Positions 44,088-52,936 are shown, counted from the stretch's first letter. The stretch is 64,000 bases of DNA from Mesorhizobium sp. WSM4904 (GCF_029674545.1 NZ_CP121354.1:5589001-5653000), one strand, 5' to 3'. Notes: generated by a model from the letters alone, not told the origin. Numbers and translations: made by a program.

Positions 44088-45118
44088 ATGGAGACTGTTC
44101 GAATTTCTGCTCCAACGGCGGCGTCGCGCAACGGCTATCTACTGCCGTTGGAGACGCCGCCGATGGAGGCGCGAACCGCGGACGCGCTGCCGGAAGGCCC
44201 TTGGCAGTACGAGCCGAAATAGAACGGGTTTCGCTGCTTGGCTTTCAAAGGCCGCGAAACCGTCGAACTTCGAGCCAAGTCCGGCAAGCCGCTCGGCCGC
44301 TATTTTCCCGAATTGACAACGATGCTGCGAGATCTCGCAGCAAAGCATTTCGTCGTCGACGGCGAGATCGTGATCGAGATCGATGGCCAAGCCTCGTTCG
44401 ACGCGCTGCAGATGCGGCTTCATCCGGCTGAGAGCCGTATCCGTATGCTGAGCGTAGACACGCCTGCTCGGTTGATCCTCTTCGATGCCCTGGCCGCGCC
44501 GGGAGGCAGGATATTGCTCGAAATCCCCTTGTCCGAACGCCGTCTAGCGATCGACGACTTCGTGGCCAAAGCGAAGAATGCCGCGCTGCGGCTTTCGCGG
44601 TCTACGACTAACCTCGCAACCGCCAAGCAATGGTTGACGGGCGCCGTTCTTGGCTCGACCGACGGAGTCGTCGCCAAGGCGTTGGCCGATCCTTATCGGC
44701 CGGGTGAACGCGCCATGATCAAGGTCAAGCAGCTGCGCACGGCTGACTGCGTGGTTGGCGGCTTCCGCTACCTGAACGGCAAGCGCCAGGTCGGCTCGTT
44801 GCTGCTTGGCCTCTACAACGAGCGCGGCCAGCTCGACCATGTCGGCTTCACTTCGACCATTGCCAATGACGAACGGGCAGCGCTGACTGATACGCTTGAG
44901 GCGCTGCGCGGCGGCCCGGCTTCACCGGCAAGGCACCAGGTAGCCCGAGCCGCTGGAGCACGGAGCGCCGCGGAAAATGGGAACCGGTGCGGCCGGAACT
45001 GGTGGTGGAGGTCCGCTTCGACCAAGTCACCGGCGAGCGCTTCCCGCATGGAACGAGGCTGGTGCGCTGGCGCCCCGACAAGTCGCCGCGTCAATGCACG
45101 TTCGAGCAGATCGCGTAA
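44088..45118 (+). pseudogene. ATP-dependent DNA ligase (LigC/LigD ligase-domain type), inactivated
   Basis: Reading from the ATG at 44088 gives ADALPEGPWQYEPK and then a TAG stop at 44220-44222, where relatives read KWDGFR (motif I with the adenylated lysine). The following codon is Asn instead of Asp. The frame then continues intact as NGFRCLAFKGRETVELRAK, DGEIVIEIDG and DGVVAKALADPYRPGER. Near 44917-44920 one G seems lost; the other frame continues with FTGKAPGSPSRWSTER, ELVVEVRFDQVTGERF and ends QCTFEQIA at TAA 45116-45118. One nonsense and one frameshift change make this a pseudogene, beside the intact Ku gene. Confidence 0.85.
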
Positions 45119-45141
45119 ATCGCACGGCGGCTTTCCCGACC

Positions 45142-45966
45142 TCAAGCCGACTTGCGCTTTTTCTGCTTGCCCGATTTTGCCGTGATGCCCTCCTTGGCAA
45201 GACTTTTGCGCAGGACGTCGGCCAGATCGATGACATTCTCACGCGGCGTCGGCGCGGCCTTGGGCAGCTTCTTGCCTTTGCGCTTGGCATCGATCATGGC
45301 GATCAAGGCATCTTCATATGTGTCCTCGAACTTCGAAGGATCGAACTTGGTCGCTTTCTTGTCGATCAACAGGCTGGCGATCTCGAGCAGATCCGGGTCG
45401 TAGCCCTGCTTCTTCAGCCCTTCGAATACGGTTGCTTCCGAAACCATTTCATTGTGATTCCGCAGCTCGGTGAGAAGCATGCCCTTGCCGAATGGCTGGA
45501 TGATAACCTCGCGGCCACGCTGGAAGAGGACGACACAGGATCGCGCCGCCACCCGTTTGTTCTTCATGGCTTCTCGAAGGACGTTGAACGCCTCGGCTGA
45601 GGCTTTGTCCGCAGGGATGAGGTAATAAGGCTTTTCGAGATAGCGCGTGTCGATCTCGGAGACCGGCACGAACTCGTCGATCTCTAACGTATGTTGTGAG
45701 GTCAGTTTCAGCGCCTTGATCTCGTCGGGCTCGATCTGAATAAATTCGTTCTTGCCGGTCTCGAGACCTTTGACCTGGCCCTCGGCTTCCACCGTTTCGC
45801 CGGTCTCCTCATCGACATAGGCACTTTTCACCGGCAGGCCGTCCTTCCGGTTCAATATCCTGAAATGGATTTTCGACGCCTCGCTGATGGCGCCAACGAT
45901 CTTGACGCCACAGGAGACCGAACCGACCTTCATGAAGCCTTTCCAGACGGCGCGCGGCGCTGCCAT
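45142..45966 (-). CDS. ku: Ku protein of bacterial non-homologous end joining
   Basis: 274 residues. The conserved Ku beta-barrel core begins WKGFMKVGSVSCGVKIV and includes FIQIEPDEIKALKL, YLEKPYYLIPAD and VLFQRGREVIIQPFGKGM. A basic C-terminal tail (KSGKQKKRKSA) suits DNA threading and ligase recruitment. Ku binds double-strand ends as a homodimer and recruits LigD. The ATG at 45966 is preferred because the upstream small gene ends just before it. Its natural ligase neighbour is a pseudogene here, so a ligase elsewhere must serve it if NHEJ works. Confidence 0.93.
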   Translation of the reverse strand: MAAPRAVWKGFMKVGSVSCGVKIVGAISEASKIHFRILNRKDGLPVKSAYVDEETGETVEAEGQVKGLETGKNEFIQIEPDEIKALKLTSQHTLEIDEFVPVSEIDTRYLEKPYYLIPADKASAEAFNVLREAMKNKRVAARSCVVLFQRGREVIIQPFGKGMLLTELRNHNEMVSEATVFEGLKKQGYDPDLLEIASLLIDKKATKFDPSKFEDTYEDALIAMIDAKRKGKKLPKAAPTPRENVIDLADVLRKSLAKEGITAKSGKQKKRKSA

Positions 45967-45971
45967 CGACC

Positions 45972-46151
45972 TCACTCCGCCGTCCGGCCACGCTTAGCAT
46001 GCACCGGCGGGTCGTCATTTTCGTCCTGATTGGGTCGCGGCGCCTCGCCGGGCAGTTCATCCGGATCCGGCTCCTTCACCGGCTCCGGCTTCCAATTTGG
46101 GGCGGGCATCGGCGTATCGCGATCTGGATCGGGTTGTCTGGGATGGGGCAT
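45972..46151 (-). CDS. Small Pro/Asp-rich protein in front of ku
   Basis: 59 residues, MPHPRQPDPDRDTPMPAPNW to HAKRGRTAE, strongly proline- and acid-rich and probably disordered. The stop is 5 bases before the ku start, so both lie in one transcript, and the EcfG-type promoter at 46180-46204 lies 28 bases upstream of its start. The length, the tight spacing and the promoter support it as a real gene. No function is known. Confidence 0.6.
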   Translation of the reverse strand: MPHPRQPDPDRDTPMPAPNWKPEPVKEPDPDELPGEAPRPNQDENDDPPVHAKRGRTAE

Positions 46152-46179
46152 CGAAGCCTAATTCCGTTGATATCCGCAC

Positions 46180-46204
46180 AACTCATGTCCACAAGCATGG
46201 TTCC
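46180..46204 (-). promoter_or_regulatory. EcfG-type promoter for the small gene-ku operon
   Basis: On the minus strand GGAAC (46204-46200) and GTT (46182-46180) are 17 bases apart, 28 bases from the start at 46151. It predicts stress-controlled Ku synthesis. Confidence 0.75.
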
Positions 46205-46236
46205 GAAACCCCACACCCAGTCCGCGACGCTGTGGC

Positions 46237-46983
46237 TTAGATTTCGAGCAGCGCGTAGGGACGGCCTGTCGGCTTCGCAACATGCATGGCGACGTTGTAG
46301 ACCCTTGCCCCGCCGGGGGTCTGCCCTTCGTACGAACCGCGATGGGCATGCCCGTGCACCACGGCGCTCACCTTGAAGCGATCGATCGTTTCGGCCAGGC
46401 GCGAGGAGCCGAGGAACGGAAAAATTTCCGGCGGCTCTCCCGCCACGGTCTCCAGCACCGGGGCGTAGTGGAGGACGACGAGCGTGCGCTTGGCGCGGAC
46501 CTGCCGCATGGCATTCTCGAGCCGCATTGCCTCGTTGACGCTCTCTGCCACCATGGCCTTGATGGCCGGCTCGCCGAAGGAGCCGAGCATCCTTGGACCG
46601 AACCCCCCGACAAAACCCTTCACGCCGACGAAGCCGACATCGTTCAGTTCTACTGCCTGGCCATCGAGAAGATGGATCCCCGCCTGTCGGAGCGTTCCAG
46701 CGATCTGCTCGACACAGCCGGATTCGTAGTCATGGTTGCCGAGAACCGCGACCACGGGAATCGAGCACGCGCGCAGATCCTCGGCGAGAAGTTCCGCCTC
46801 ACGCGGTTTTCCGAGATTGGTGAGGTCGCCTGGAAGAACCAGGACGTCGGCTTCGCGCGATATCTCGCCGAAGAGGTCGCGGTAGGAGGTCTGGGCATCC
46901 TCCTGGACATGCAGGTCGCCCATGGCGGCGACCTTGATGAGCCCGTTGTCGTTCGGTTTCGCCGGTTGAGTTCGCTCAGGCAT
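46237..46983 (-). CDS. Calcineurin-like metallophosphoesterase
   Basis: 248 residues from the ATG at 46983. Metal-binding motifs of the family are in order: MGDLHVQEDA (GDxH), VLPGDLTNLG (GDxx), VLGNHDYESG (GNHD), LHYAPV and VVHGHAHRGSYEG (GHxH). Such enzymes hydrolyse phosphomono- or diesters, including nucleic acid ends and cyclic nucleotides; the substrate is unknown. The start overlaps the end of the upstream nucleotidyltransferase gene by 8 bases. The position beside Ku suggests, but does not prove, a role in DNA end processing. Confidence 0.85.
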   Translation of the reverse strand: MPERTQPAKPNDNGLIKVAAMGDLHVQEDAQTSYRDLFGEISREADVLVLPGDLTNLGKPREAELLAEDLRACSIPVVAVLGNHDYESGCVEQIAGTLRQAGIHLLDGQAVELNDVGFVGVKGFVGGFGPRMLGSFGEPAIKAMVAESVNEAMRLENAMRQVRAKRTLVVLHYAPVLETVAGEPPEIFPFLGSSRLAETIDRFKVSAVVHGHAHRGSYEGQTPGGARVYNVAMHVAKPTGRPYALLEI

Positions 46984-47782
46984 CGCGCATTTCTCCAACA
47001 CCGCCGACGCCGGCAAACCCCCATTCCTTGACGTCGATCTCATAGTCGACCTGCGACAGCAGCCGGCCGCGGCAGATCTTCATTCTGGGTGATGGCAACT
47101 GCCTTTGTCGCGCAAGGCGGGCGAGCAGTTCGTCAAGCAGCCAGTCGGGAACGCGATCCCGCTCGCTGGGATAAATCCATCGGAAGCTGAGCAATTGCAT
47201 GAGCAGCACTTCCCAATGGATATCGAGATAGGAAAGCAGCCTTTGCCAGTCGATCTGATCATGCGCCTTGAGGATGGTGTGGGCGATGTCGGCTCCGTCG
47301 TGGCGGCCTCTGTCCTGGATGAAGCATTTCGACCAGATGAGCTCCGTCGGGCCGATGATCCTCACCCGGCTACCCAGAAGCTCGACTTGACGGGCATGCT
47401 CCAGCCACTGGTCCCCGACTTGCATCGTGCTGCTTGCCGACGCGAAGATCACGTCGAAAAAGTGCTTTCCCTCGAAGACCTTGCCAAGCCACCGGTCATC
47501 TCGGATCTCGACCGCATGGCCGAGATCCTTGAAATGAGCGAGTATGCGTGCGCAGTCCCCCGCCTTGCAAAAGATGTCCAAGTCCTTGGTTTGGCGAACG
47601 ACGCCGGTATAGGCACTCACGGCGTAGGTTCCCGCGACGAGGAAGGGAATGTCGGTGGCAGCGAGCTCACGGATTGCATGCGTGTAGAAAGCTTCCGCCT
47701 CGGCGCTTTTCAACGTCGGCTCGGCTTTCGCATCAATCACGGGAAGCGATGCCGGCAGACCCTGCATCTCGTCATTGGTCAT
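46976..47782 (-). CDS. Nucleotidyltransferase-fold protein
   Basis: 268 residues from the ATG at 47782. The fold is suggested by FLVAGTYAVSAYTGVVRQTKDLDIF: a glycine-loop helix followed by the DxD metal pair of the Pol-beta-like nucleotidyltransferases. Later segments WSKCFIQDRGRHDGADIAHTI and the C-terminal helices resemble minimal nucleotidyltransferase/AbiEii-like proteins. It overlaps the phosphoesterase by 8 bases, so the two form an operon. The target is unknown; it could be an RNA, protein or small molecule. Confidence 0.7.
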   Translation of the reverse strand: MTNDEMQGLPASLPVIDAKAEPTLKSAEAEAFYTHAIRELAATDIPFLVAGTYAVSAYTGVVRQTKDLDIFCKAGDCARILAHFKDLGHAVEIRDDRWLGKVFEGKHFFDVIFASASSTMQVGDQWLEHARQVELLGSRVRIIGPTELIWSKCFIQDRGRHDGADIAHTILKAHDQIDWQRLLSYLDIHWEVLLMQLLSFRWIYPSERDRVPDWLLDELLARLARQRQLPSPRMKICRGRLLSQVDYEIDVKEWGFAGVGGVGEMRDA

Positions 47783-47824
47783 GAACCGCTGCTCCGATTT
47801 CGGACCTTGTCCGCCTGGTTCGAT

Positions 47825-47850
47825 AACAGTCGGCAGCCCTGTCGTGTTCC
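47825..47850 (-). promoter_or_regulatory. Possible EcfG-type promoter for the nucleotidyltransferase-phosphoesterase operon
   Basis: On the minus strand GGAAC (47850-47846) and GTT (47827-47825) are separated by 18 rather than 17 bases, 42 bases before the start. The longer spacer is tolerated in described EcfG consensus forms. Confidence 0.5.
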
Positions 47851-47973
47851 TCCGTCGGAGATGTGCGAGATGACTCGGCAAGCCCCACCAATGCCGAAAA
47901 TCAGAAAGGGCGCTGTGCTCGCCCCCTCCGAATTGCGTAAAACAGTGGCTTGGCAGACAGCTATTCTGACGCA

Positions 47974-48135
47974 CTAGTCCTTTTGCTCGCGATACAGGCG
48001 CTCGGTCGCCCGGTCGCTCTCGCGCCGTTCGACCGGACGCTTATTGCGGCGGGCGGCAAGCGCGTAGACAATCACAAGCAAAAGTATGACCGGTCCGCCA
48101 ATCACTGCGAACGTCCATAAATCGGTTCCGAACAT
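47974..48135 (-). CDS. Small single-pass membrane protein
   Basis: 53 residues. One helix (FAVIGGPVILLLVIVYALAA) is followed by a basic, charged cytoplasmic tail that ends ERLYREQKD. Small proteins of this layout are common in rhizobial stress loci. An EcfG-type promoter is at 48192-48216, 56 bases upstream. The function is unknown. Confidence 0.6.
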   Translation of the reverse strand: MFGTDLWTFAVIGGPVILLLVIVYALAARRNKRPVERRESDRATERLYREQKD

Positions 48136-48191
48136 GGCCGCCCCTTCCTGATTTGAAGATACTCTTGGAGCTTCGTTGCCGGTCTTTGGCT

Positions 48192-48216
48192 AACCGGTGA
48201 GGCCGACAAACGTTCC
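48192..48216 (-). promoter_or_regulatory. EcfG-type promoter for the 53-residue membrane protein
   Basis: Minus-strand GGAAC (48216-48212) and GTT (48194-48192) with a 17-base spacer. Confidence 0.7.
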
Positions 48217-48339
48217 ACTCTCCAGGTTGCCTACATGCGCTCAGGCGAGCTGCGACCTTGACCGACCGATAGCTCTACTGTCGATGCCACTCACAGGCTG
48301 CAAGTTCCCTGGCCAGCTGTTTTCGCTCTCGGGATGACA

Positions 48340-48960
48340 CTATTTGGTGCGTCTCCACGGTCGCGGATCGCAAGCAGGCTCTGCCGCGTGGACGATCTCA
48401 AACCGGCGTGACGCTCCAATCAAAGTGTCCTCCGAACCGTACATTCCAATGATCGTAATTTCGAACTGATGGATTTTCTGGCTCAAGCTTGCTCCGCCGA
48501 AGTTCTCGTCACCGGTCTCTTCATGGAGCGCGTAGTCAAGAATGCCTTCGAAGCTTCCCATGTCGATGAGTTCTCCGGTGCCAAGCGGGCCCTGGCGCGT
48601 CGTGTATTTCCAGCCAGACGGTCGCTTGGAATTCCTGAGATCTTCGGCGTCTGAGATGAATATCCGATGTCGGCCGAGCGGTGCTCCCAGATCGACCATC
48701 ACGCTTTGAATAAAGACCGCGCCTTCGCTCATGTTGGTGACGAAGCATCGCGCCGATAGCTCCCGCCCTTCACCCCAGTTGATCAACAGTTTGGGCGTTC
48801 TTCGTCGCTGGTGACTTCGCCAGAAGATGTGCAGATAGATGGACCAGATCACAAGCATGCCTATGCTGGCAAACGCGGAGATAAGGGGCGCCTTGCTTGC
48901 CAGCCATCCAAACGTCTCGTACAACTGAAGTCGAATAGTGAGTTGCCATTTTTGTTCCAT
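48340..48960 (-). CDS. Membrane-anchored protein of unknown function
   Basis: 206 residues. One transmembrane helix (about residues 28-47, LISAFASIGMLVIWSIYLHI) is followed by a basic stop-transfer segment and a soluble beta-rich domain that starts LLINWGEGRELSARCFVTNM. No family is recognised. It lacks the stress promoter seen before its neighbours, so it may be regulated differently or have arrived separately. Confidence 0.55.
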   Translation of the reverse strand: MEQKWQLTIRLQLYETFGWLASKAPLISAFASIGMLVIWSIYLHIFWRSHQRRRTPKLLINWGEGRELSARCFVTNMSEGAVFIQSVMVDLGAPLGRHRIFISDAEDLRNSKRPSGWKYTTRQGPLGTGELIDMGSFEGILDYALHEETGDENFGGASLSQKIHQFEITIIGMYGSEDTLIGASRRFEIVHAAEPACDPRPWRRTK

Positions 48961-49139
48961 GCCGGCGCGGCCGACGCTGGCAAACTCTGCGGCTGGGTGT
49001 CACCGGAATGAGCGCAAGCTCCGGAGACGGCAGAGCTGTAGCTGGCTGCACCAGCGGGGCGTTTCGGTACCAGCGGCTTTCCTGGACGCCACCGAGCTCG
49101 GATGCGCCAATCAAAGACAGATCTTGTAGGCGCATGCCT

Positions 49140-50864
49140 CTATGGCACGGGCTCCTGGACGACGCGTCCGTTCTCCAGACGGTCCAAGATCCCATCGTAG
49201 AGCGCGATCGGCGGATGTCCGCCGGGATCCGTCAACACATCGAGCAGTGCCACGGTCTCCGACTTCGCCGCGCAATCGAAGGCGGTTTCAAGGTCGCGCG
49301 CTCGTTCAACGCGTACACCATAAGCGCCGCAGGCGCGCGCGATGGCGGCGTGGTCTACGCTACTGAGATGCCCGGCTGCGGTGTAGCGGCCGAACTTGGC
49401 CGTTTCGGCATCCTTCTGATAACCGAGAACGCCGTTGTTGAGCACCACGACGGTCACCTTGATTCCGATTCGCACGGCCGTTTCGATCTCCGCCCAAGCA
49501 TGGGCGAAGCCGCCATCGCCAACGACGCAAAAGACGTCCGCATCGGGACGCGCCAATTTGGCGCCTAGCGCGAGCGGCAGACCCCACCCGAGGCCGGCAA
49601 GTCCGCGTGGCGAGATTACCCGCGTCGTCGGACGGCGTGTGCGAAGCTGACCGGCAACCCAGTTCGACGAGTAGCTGGCATCCGCCGCCACCACAGTCTG
49701 GGGCCCTAGTCGCTTCTGTATCGCCGCGAGGACGCGTTCCGCACGGATCGGCTCAGCGTCGGCCAGGAAGGGCGCACGTTCACGCTCGAATGCTTCCCAA
49801 GAACCTGCCACACGACGCTCGATGGAGTCACGATCTCGGGTGTGGCCGCCGAGCGCATCTGTGAGCGCATCAAGAGTTGCGCGAGCGTCTCCGACGAGCC
49901 GCACCGCTTCGTAGTTGCGGCCGATCTCCTGCGGATCGATGTCGATATGGAGCACCCGTGCGCTTCCAGAGATAAGCGACCAGCGGTCGGTGCCGTCCTC
50001 ATTGGTGCGATTGCCGACCAGCAGCACAAGGTCCGATTGCTGTACGAGTGGCTTGGTTTGGCTCCCAAGCCCACCCGGGCCAGTGAGGTTGCCTATCACG
50101 CCCATGGCGAGCGGATGCGTCTCGGGAATCGCGCCCTTTCCCATGTTCGTCGTGGCGACCGGCGCGGCGGCTTTCTCGGCGAAGCGGAGCAGCGCCTCGC
50201 CCGCGCCTGAACCGTGCACCCCACCACCGGCGATCACCACGGGAAATCGGGCATTGTCGATGAGTGCCGCCGCTTCGGCGATCATGCGGTCCTCAGGGCG
50301 CGGCCGATCGAGCGGCGAATTCCCGAGCCGCAATTCGCGCCGCCCCGGCTTGCCACCACGGGCCTCGTGCAGATCGGTGGGCAACATCAGCACCGCGGGT
50401 CCGGGTTTGCCGCTGGCGGCCGCAATGAAAGCTCGATCGAGATGATCCTCGACCCCGTCCACACTCTCCAAGAGGTGAAACCACTTGGTAACCGGGCCGA
50501 ACAGCGCTCTATGATCATATTCCTGAAAAGCGTTCTTGCCGATGTGCGCACGGTCCACTTCCTGCATAATGGCGACAATGGGCGTGCCCGCCTTCATGGC
50601 TTCGCCGAAGGGGGCGACGGCGAGCGTCGCGGCCGGTCCGTTTTGGCAGATCATCACCGGCACTCGGCAGGAGACGCGAGCGTAACCGTCCGCGATCGCC
50701 CCGCCCGTATTCTCCTGGCGATACGTGATGTTGCGGATACCACGGTCTTCACAGGCGAGCGCCAGCGCGGTCGGAACGCTTTGTCCCAGAATGAACTCGA
50801 CGTCGTGCCGGATCAGCCCGTCGGCGATTATGTCGACTATCTTGCGTTGCGTATCCAGTGTCAT
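49140..50864 (-). CDS. Thiamine-pyrophosphate enzyme of the acetolactate synthase/decarboxylase family
   Basis: 574 residues with the N-terminal PYR domain (catalytic Glu in YRQENTGGAIADGYAR), a central nucleotide-type domain and the C-terminal PP domain with the TPP motif GDGGFAHAWAEIETAV ... VVVLNN. The exact substrate of this group (often annotated as thiamine pyrophosphate-requiring protein) is unknown. The start at 50864 gives the family N-terminus MTLDTQRKIVDII; the frame stays open upstream to 51038. A potential EcfG-type promoter lies 225 bases upstream. Confidence 0.82.
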   Translation of the reverse strand: MTLDTQRKIVDIIADGLIRHDVEFILGQSVPTALALACEDRGIRNITYRQENTGGAIADGYARVSCRVPVMICQNGPAATLAVAPFGEAMKAGTPIVAIMQEVDRAHIGKNAFQEYDHRALFGPVTKWFHLLESVDGVEDHLDRAFIAAASGKPGPAVLMLPTDLHEARGGKPGRRELRLGNSPLDRPRPEDRMIAEAAALIDNARFPVVIAGGGVHGSGAGEALLRFAEKAAAPVATTNMGKGAIPETHPLAMGVIGNLTGPGGLGSQTKPLVQQSDLVLLVGNRTNEDGTDRWSLISGSARVLHIDIDPQEIGRNYEAVRLVGDARATLDALTDALGGHTRDRDSIERRVAGSWEAFERERAPFLADAEPIRAERVLAAIQKRLGPQTVVAADASYSSNWVAGQLRTRRPTTRVISPRGLAGLGWGLPLALGAKLARPDADVFCVVGDGGFAHAWAEIETAVRIGIKVTVVVLNNGVLGYQKDAETAKFGRYTAAGHLSSVDHAAIARACGAYGVRVERARDLETAFDCAAKSETVALLDVLTDPGGHPPIALYDGILDRLENGRVVQEPVP

Positions 50865-51089
50865 GACACATGCTCCACGATTGCGCACGCATCGATCCCA
50901 AGAACCTCCATAGGATCGAGTGCATTCCGAAGTTATGGGCCGAGCCGTTCGCAGGCCGAAGCCGAAAGCGAAAGGAAGTAGGTCGTTATCAAGGCGCGAC
51001 GCCTCGGCAGTTGATCCTGCTCTCGGCGGAAGAGGCATTCCCGGCTATCGTGCGGAGCGCTGAGAATGGGGCTTTCGCCATCAAGAGCT

Positions 51090-51114
51090 AACTTCGATCG
51101 CCAACGCATGTTCC
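51090..51114 (-). promoter_or_regulatory. EcfG-type promoter toward the TPP enzyme gene
   Basis: Minus-strand GGAAC (51114-51110) and GTT (51092-51090), 17-base spacer. The unusually long leader of 225 bases to 50864 leaves room for a small gene or regulatory RNA. Confidence 0.6.
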
Positions 51115-51303
51115 CCCGGACAAGGGACTATCCAACTGTAACGTTGTCACGTTATCGCGAACAGCTGACCGATATTCAGGATCTGTCTTTTATAACGGTC
51201 GAGCGTGGCCGGTGGCTTCTCCCTACGGTCCGGACGCTTGCGCCGCTCGACCATCGCTTACTCCTCCCGGCAGCCGACGCGCGAACTGCGCGCGGCTGCC
51301 ATT

Positions 51304-51328
51304 GGAACAAAGCCGTGAGACGGTTGTT
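51304..51328 (+). promoter_or_regulatory. EcfG-type promoter for the DUF4142 operon
   Basis: GGAAC at 51304-51308 and GTT at 51326-51328 with a 17-base spacer, 33 bases before the start at 51362. Confidence 0.75.
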
Positions 51329-51361
51329 CGGCTCCAGTCCATCGAGAGAGGAGCTTCAATA

Positions 51362-52090
51362 ATGAACGCGCGGACACTTCTCGGGCTGGTGGCCTTTGCC
51401 ATAGTCTCGCTGGCTTTTCCGGCAGCCGCTGCCGACAACGCGCAGACCTTTGTCAACAAGGCCGCCGTCGGCGGATTGTTCGAGGTGGATTCGAGCAAGC
51501 TGGCCCAGGACAGGGCCAAGGACCGGCAGGTCAAGAATTTTGCTGAGAAAATGGTTGCCGATCATGGCGCAGCGAATGAGAAGCTGAAAAAGCTCGCCAC
51601 GGAGCAGAAGCTGCAGGTGCCGGCTGAGCTCGACGCCGCGCGTAAAGGCGACGTGGAAAAACTGCAGAACACCACGACAGGTTTTGACCAACCTTACGTC
51701 GAGATGCAGCGCAGTGCGCACGCCGATGCGGTCAATCTCTTCCAGTCCTATGCCAAGGATGGCGACAACCCCCGTCTTAAGGCGTTCGCGGCGGAAACTC
51801 TGCCGACCCTAAAGATGCACCAGGATATGATCGAGAAGATCGCGGCAGCGAATGCAGCCATGCCGGCGGTCAAGTCGGCATCGACACCCAAGCCGCCTGC
51901 GCCGGTTCCGGGCGCCAACAGCTTCACCGAATCCCAGGCAAAAAACCGCATCCAAGACGCCGGCTACACCGACATCTCGTCACTCGCCAAGGACGGCCAG
52001 GGCATCTGGCGCGGTCAGGCGAAGAAGGACGGCAAGAGCATCTCCGTCGCGCTCGACTATCAGGGCAACGTCTTTGCCGGCCAGCAGTAA
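51362..52090 (+). CDS. Secreted DUF4142-domain protein with C-terminal PepSY-like domain
   Basis: 242 residues. The signal peptide LGLVAFAIVSLAFPAAAA precedes a four-helix DUF4142 domain: TFVNKAAVGGLFEVDSSKLA, VKNFAEKMVADHGAANEKL and LKMHQDMIEKI. A Pro-rich linker then leads to a PepSY-like tail (SQAKNRIQDAGYTDISSLAKD ... SVALDYQGNVFAG). DUF4142 is a ferritin-like periplasmic family often induced by stress; its reaction is unknown. AGAGAGGAG stands a few bases before the ATG. Two further small genes follow closely. Confidence 0.82.
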   Translation: MNARTLLGLVAFAIVSLAFPAAAADNAQTFVNKAAVGGLFEVDSSKLAQDRAKDRQVKNFAEKMVADHGAANEKLKKLATEQKLQVPAELDAARKGDVEKLQNTTTGFDQPYVEMQRSAHADAVNLFQSYAKDGDNPRLKAFAAETLPTLKMHQDMIEKIAAANAAMPAVKSASTPKPPAPVPGANSFTESQAKNRIQDAGYTDISSLAKDGQGIWRGQAKKDGKSISVALDYQGNVFAGQQ

Positions 52091-52110
52091 TCATTACAGG
52101 AGTCACCAAG

Positions 52111-52671
52111 ATGCAAACGATCACCGCGCTGTTCGACGATTATGACGATGCCGCCGATGCCGTGGGGGAACTGGAATCCATGGGCGTGCCGACATCCAAT
52201 CTCAGCATCATCGCAAACAATGCCGATGGCCGGCATTCCACTGCGGCGGAAGATGCGGCCAGCGGAGCCGGCATCGGGGCGGTCGTGGGGGGCGCCGGTG
52301 GCTTGGCGACCGGTCTCGGCGCCATGGCGATACCTGGCGTCGGCCCAGTTGTCGCGGCCGGTTGGCTGGCGGCGACCGCCGCGGGCGCGGCCGCCGGAGC
52401 CGTCGTGGGTGGAGCGGCCGGCGGCATCATCGGCAGCCTTATGGATGGTGCCGATGTGTCGGAACGCGATGCCCATGTTTATGCCGAAGGCGTTCGCCGC
52501 GGCGGCACGCTAGTCACGGCTCGCGTCGAGGACGACCTCGCTCCGCAGGCACAAGCGATCCTCAACGACTCCAGATCCGTGGATGTCACCGCGCGACGGA
52601 ACGAATACCAAGCAGACGGCTGGACACGATTTGACCCGGCGGCCGGCGATTACCGCCAGCAGAACAAATAG
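52111..52671 (+). CDS. General-stress-type protein with glycine-zipper membrane segment
   Basis: 186 residues. The N-terminal ~40 residues, TITALFDDYDDAADAVGELE, resemble the YflT/general stress protein 17M domain. A long Gly/Ala-rich hydrophobic zone (about 50-110) with repeated GxxxG follows, then a second alpha/beta portion with AHVYAEGVRRGGTLVTARV. Related rhizobial proteins are typical general stress response targets. It follows the DUF4142 gene by 20 bases, so it is probably in the same operon. Confidence 0.75.
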   Translation: MQTITALFDDYDDAADAVGELESMGVPTSNLSIIANNADGRHSTAAEDAASGAGIGAVVGGAGGLATGLGAMAIPGVGPVVAAGWLAATAAGAAAGAVVGGAAGGIIGSLMDGADVSERDAHVYAEGVRRGGTLVTARVEDDLAPQAQAILNDSRSVDVTARRNEYQADGWTRFDPAAGDYRQQNK

Positions 52672-52678
52672 GGTCGGC

Positions 52679-52804
52679 GTGAAACGAGTGCTGTGGCCCC
52701 TCATACTGACTGTCGTGGTCCTGCTGGCGTGCTACGGGGCGTTTATCTACGTCGAACGAGGCTGGCCTACGGCACCGCTGAAGCGCACGCCCGAGCAGAA
52801 CTAG
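52679..52804 (+). CDS. Very small single-pass membrane protein
   Basis: 41 residues with a GTG start at 52679, 7 bases after the preceding stop. One helix (VLWPLILTVVVLLACYGAFI) is followed by a short charged tail. Position suggests it is the last gene of the DUF4142 operon. It is likely real given the clean helix and spacing, but no function is known. Confidence 0.5.
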   Translation: MKRVLWPLILTVVVLLACYGAFIYVERGWPTAPLKRTPEQN

Positions 52805-52936
52805 GGTGGTAACGCGCCGCAAGATACTTCTCCGGCGGCCGGCATAAACAAGAACCCGCAAGACAGCAACAAAATGCCAGGCAATCAATGAGCTTCAGGC
52901 GAGCGAGTGCGTTCGCCTCAGCGCCTGGCCGTTCGG

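Larger units (their letters stand above)
50865..51361. other. Long divergent intergenic region with two stress promoters
   Basis: About 500 bases between the TPP enzyme (minus) and the DUF4142 gene (plus). It contains EcfG-type promoters at 51090-51114 (minus) and 51304-51328 (plus). A 30-codon minus-strand frame at 50989-51081 starts just after the first promoter and may be a tiny gene, but support is weak. Confidence 0.4.

Noticed and set aside
49008..49568. Plus-strand frame opposite the end of the TPP enzyme
   Set aside because: Antisense shadow of a well-conserved gene.
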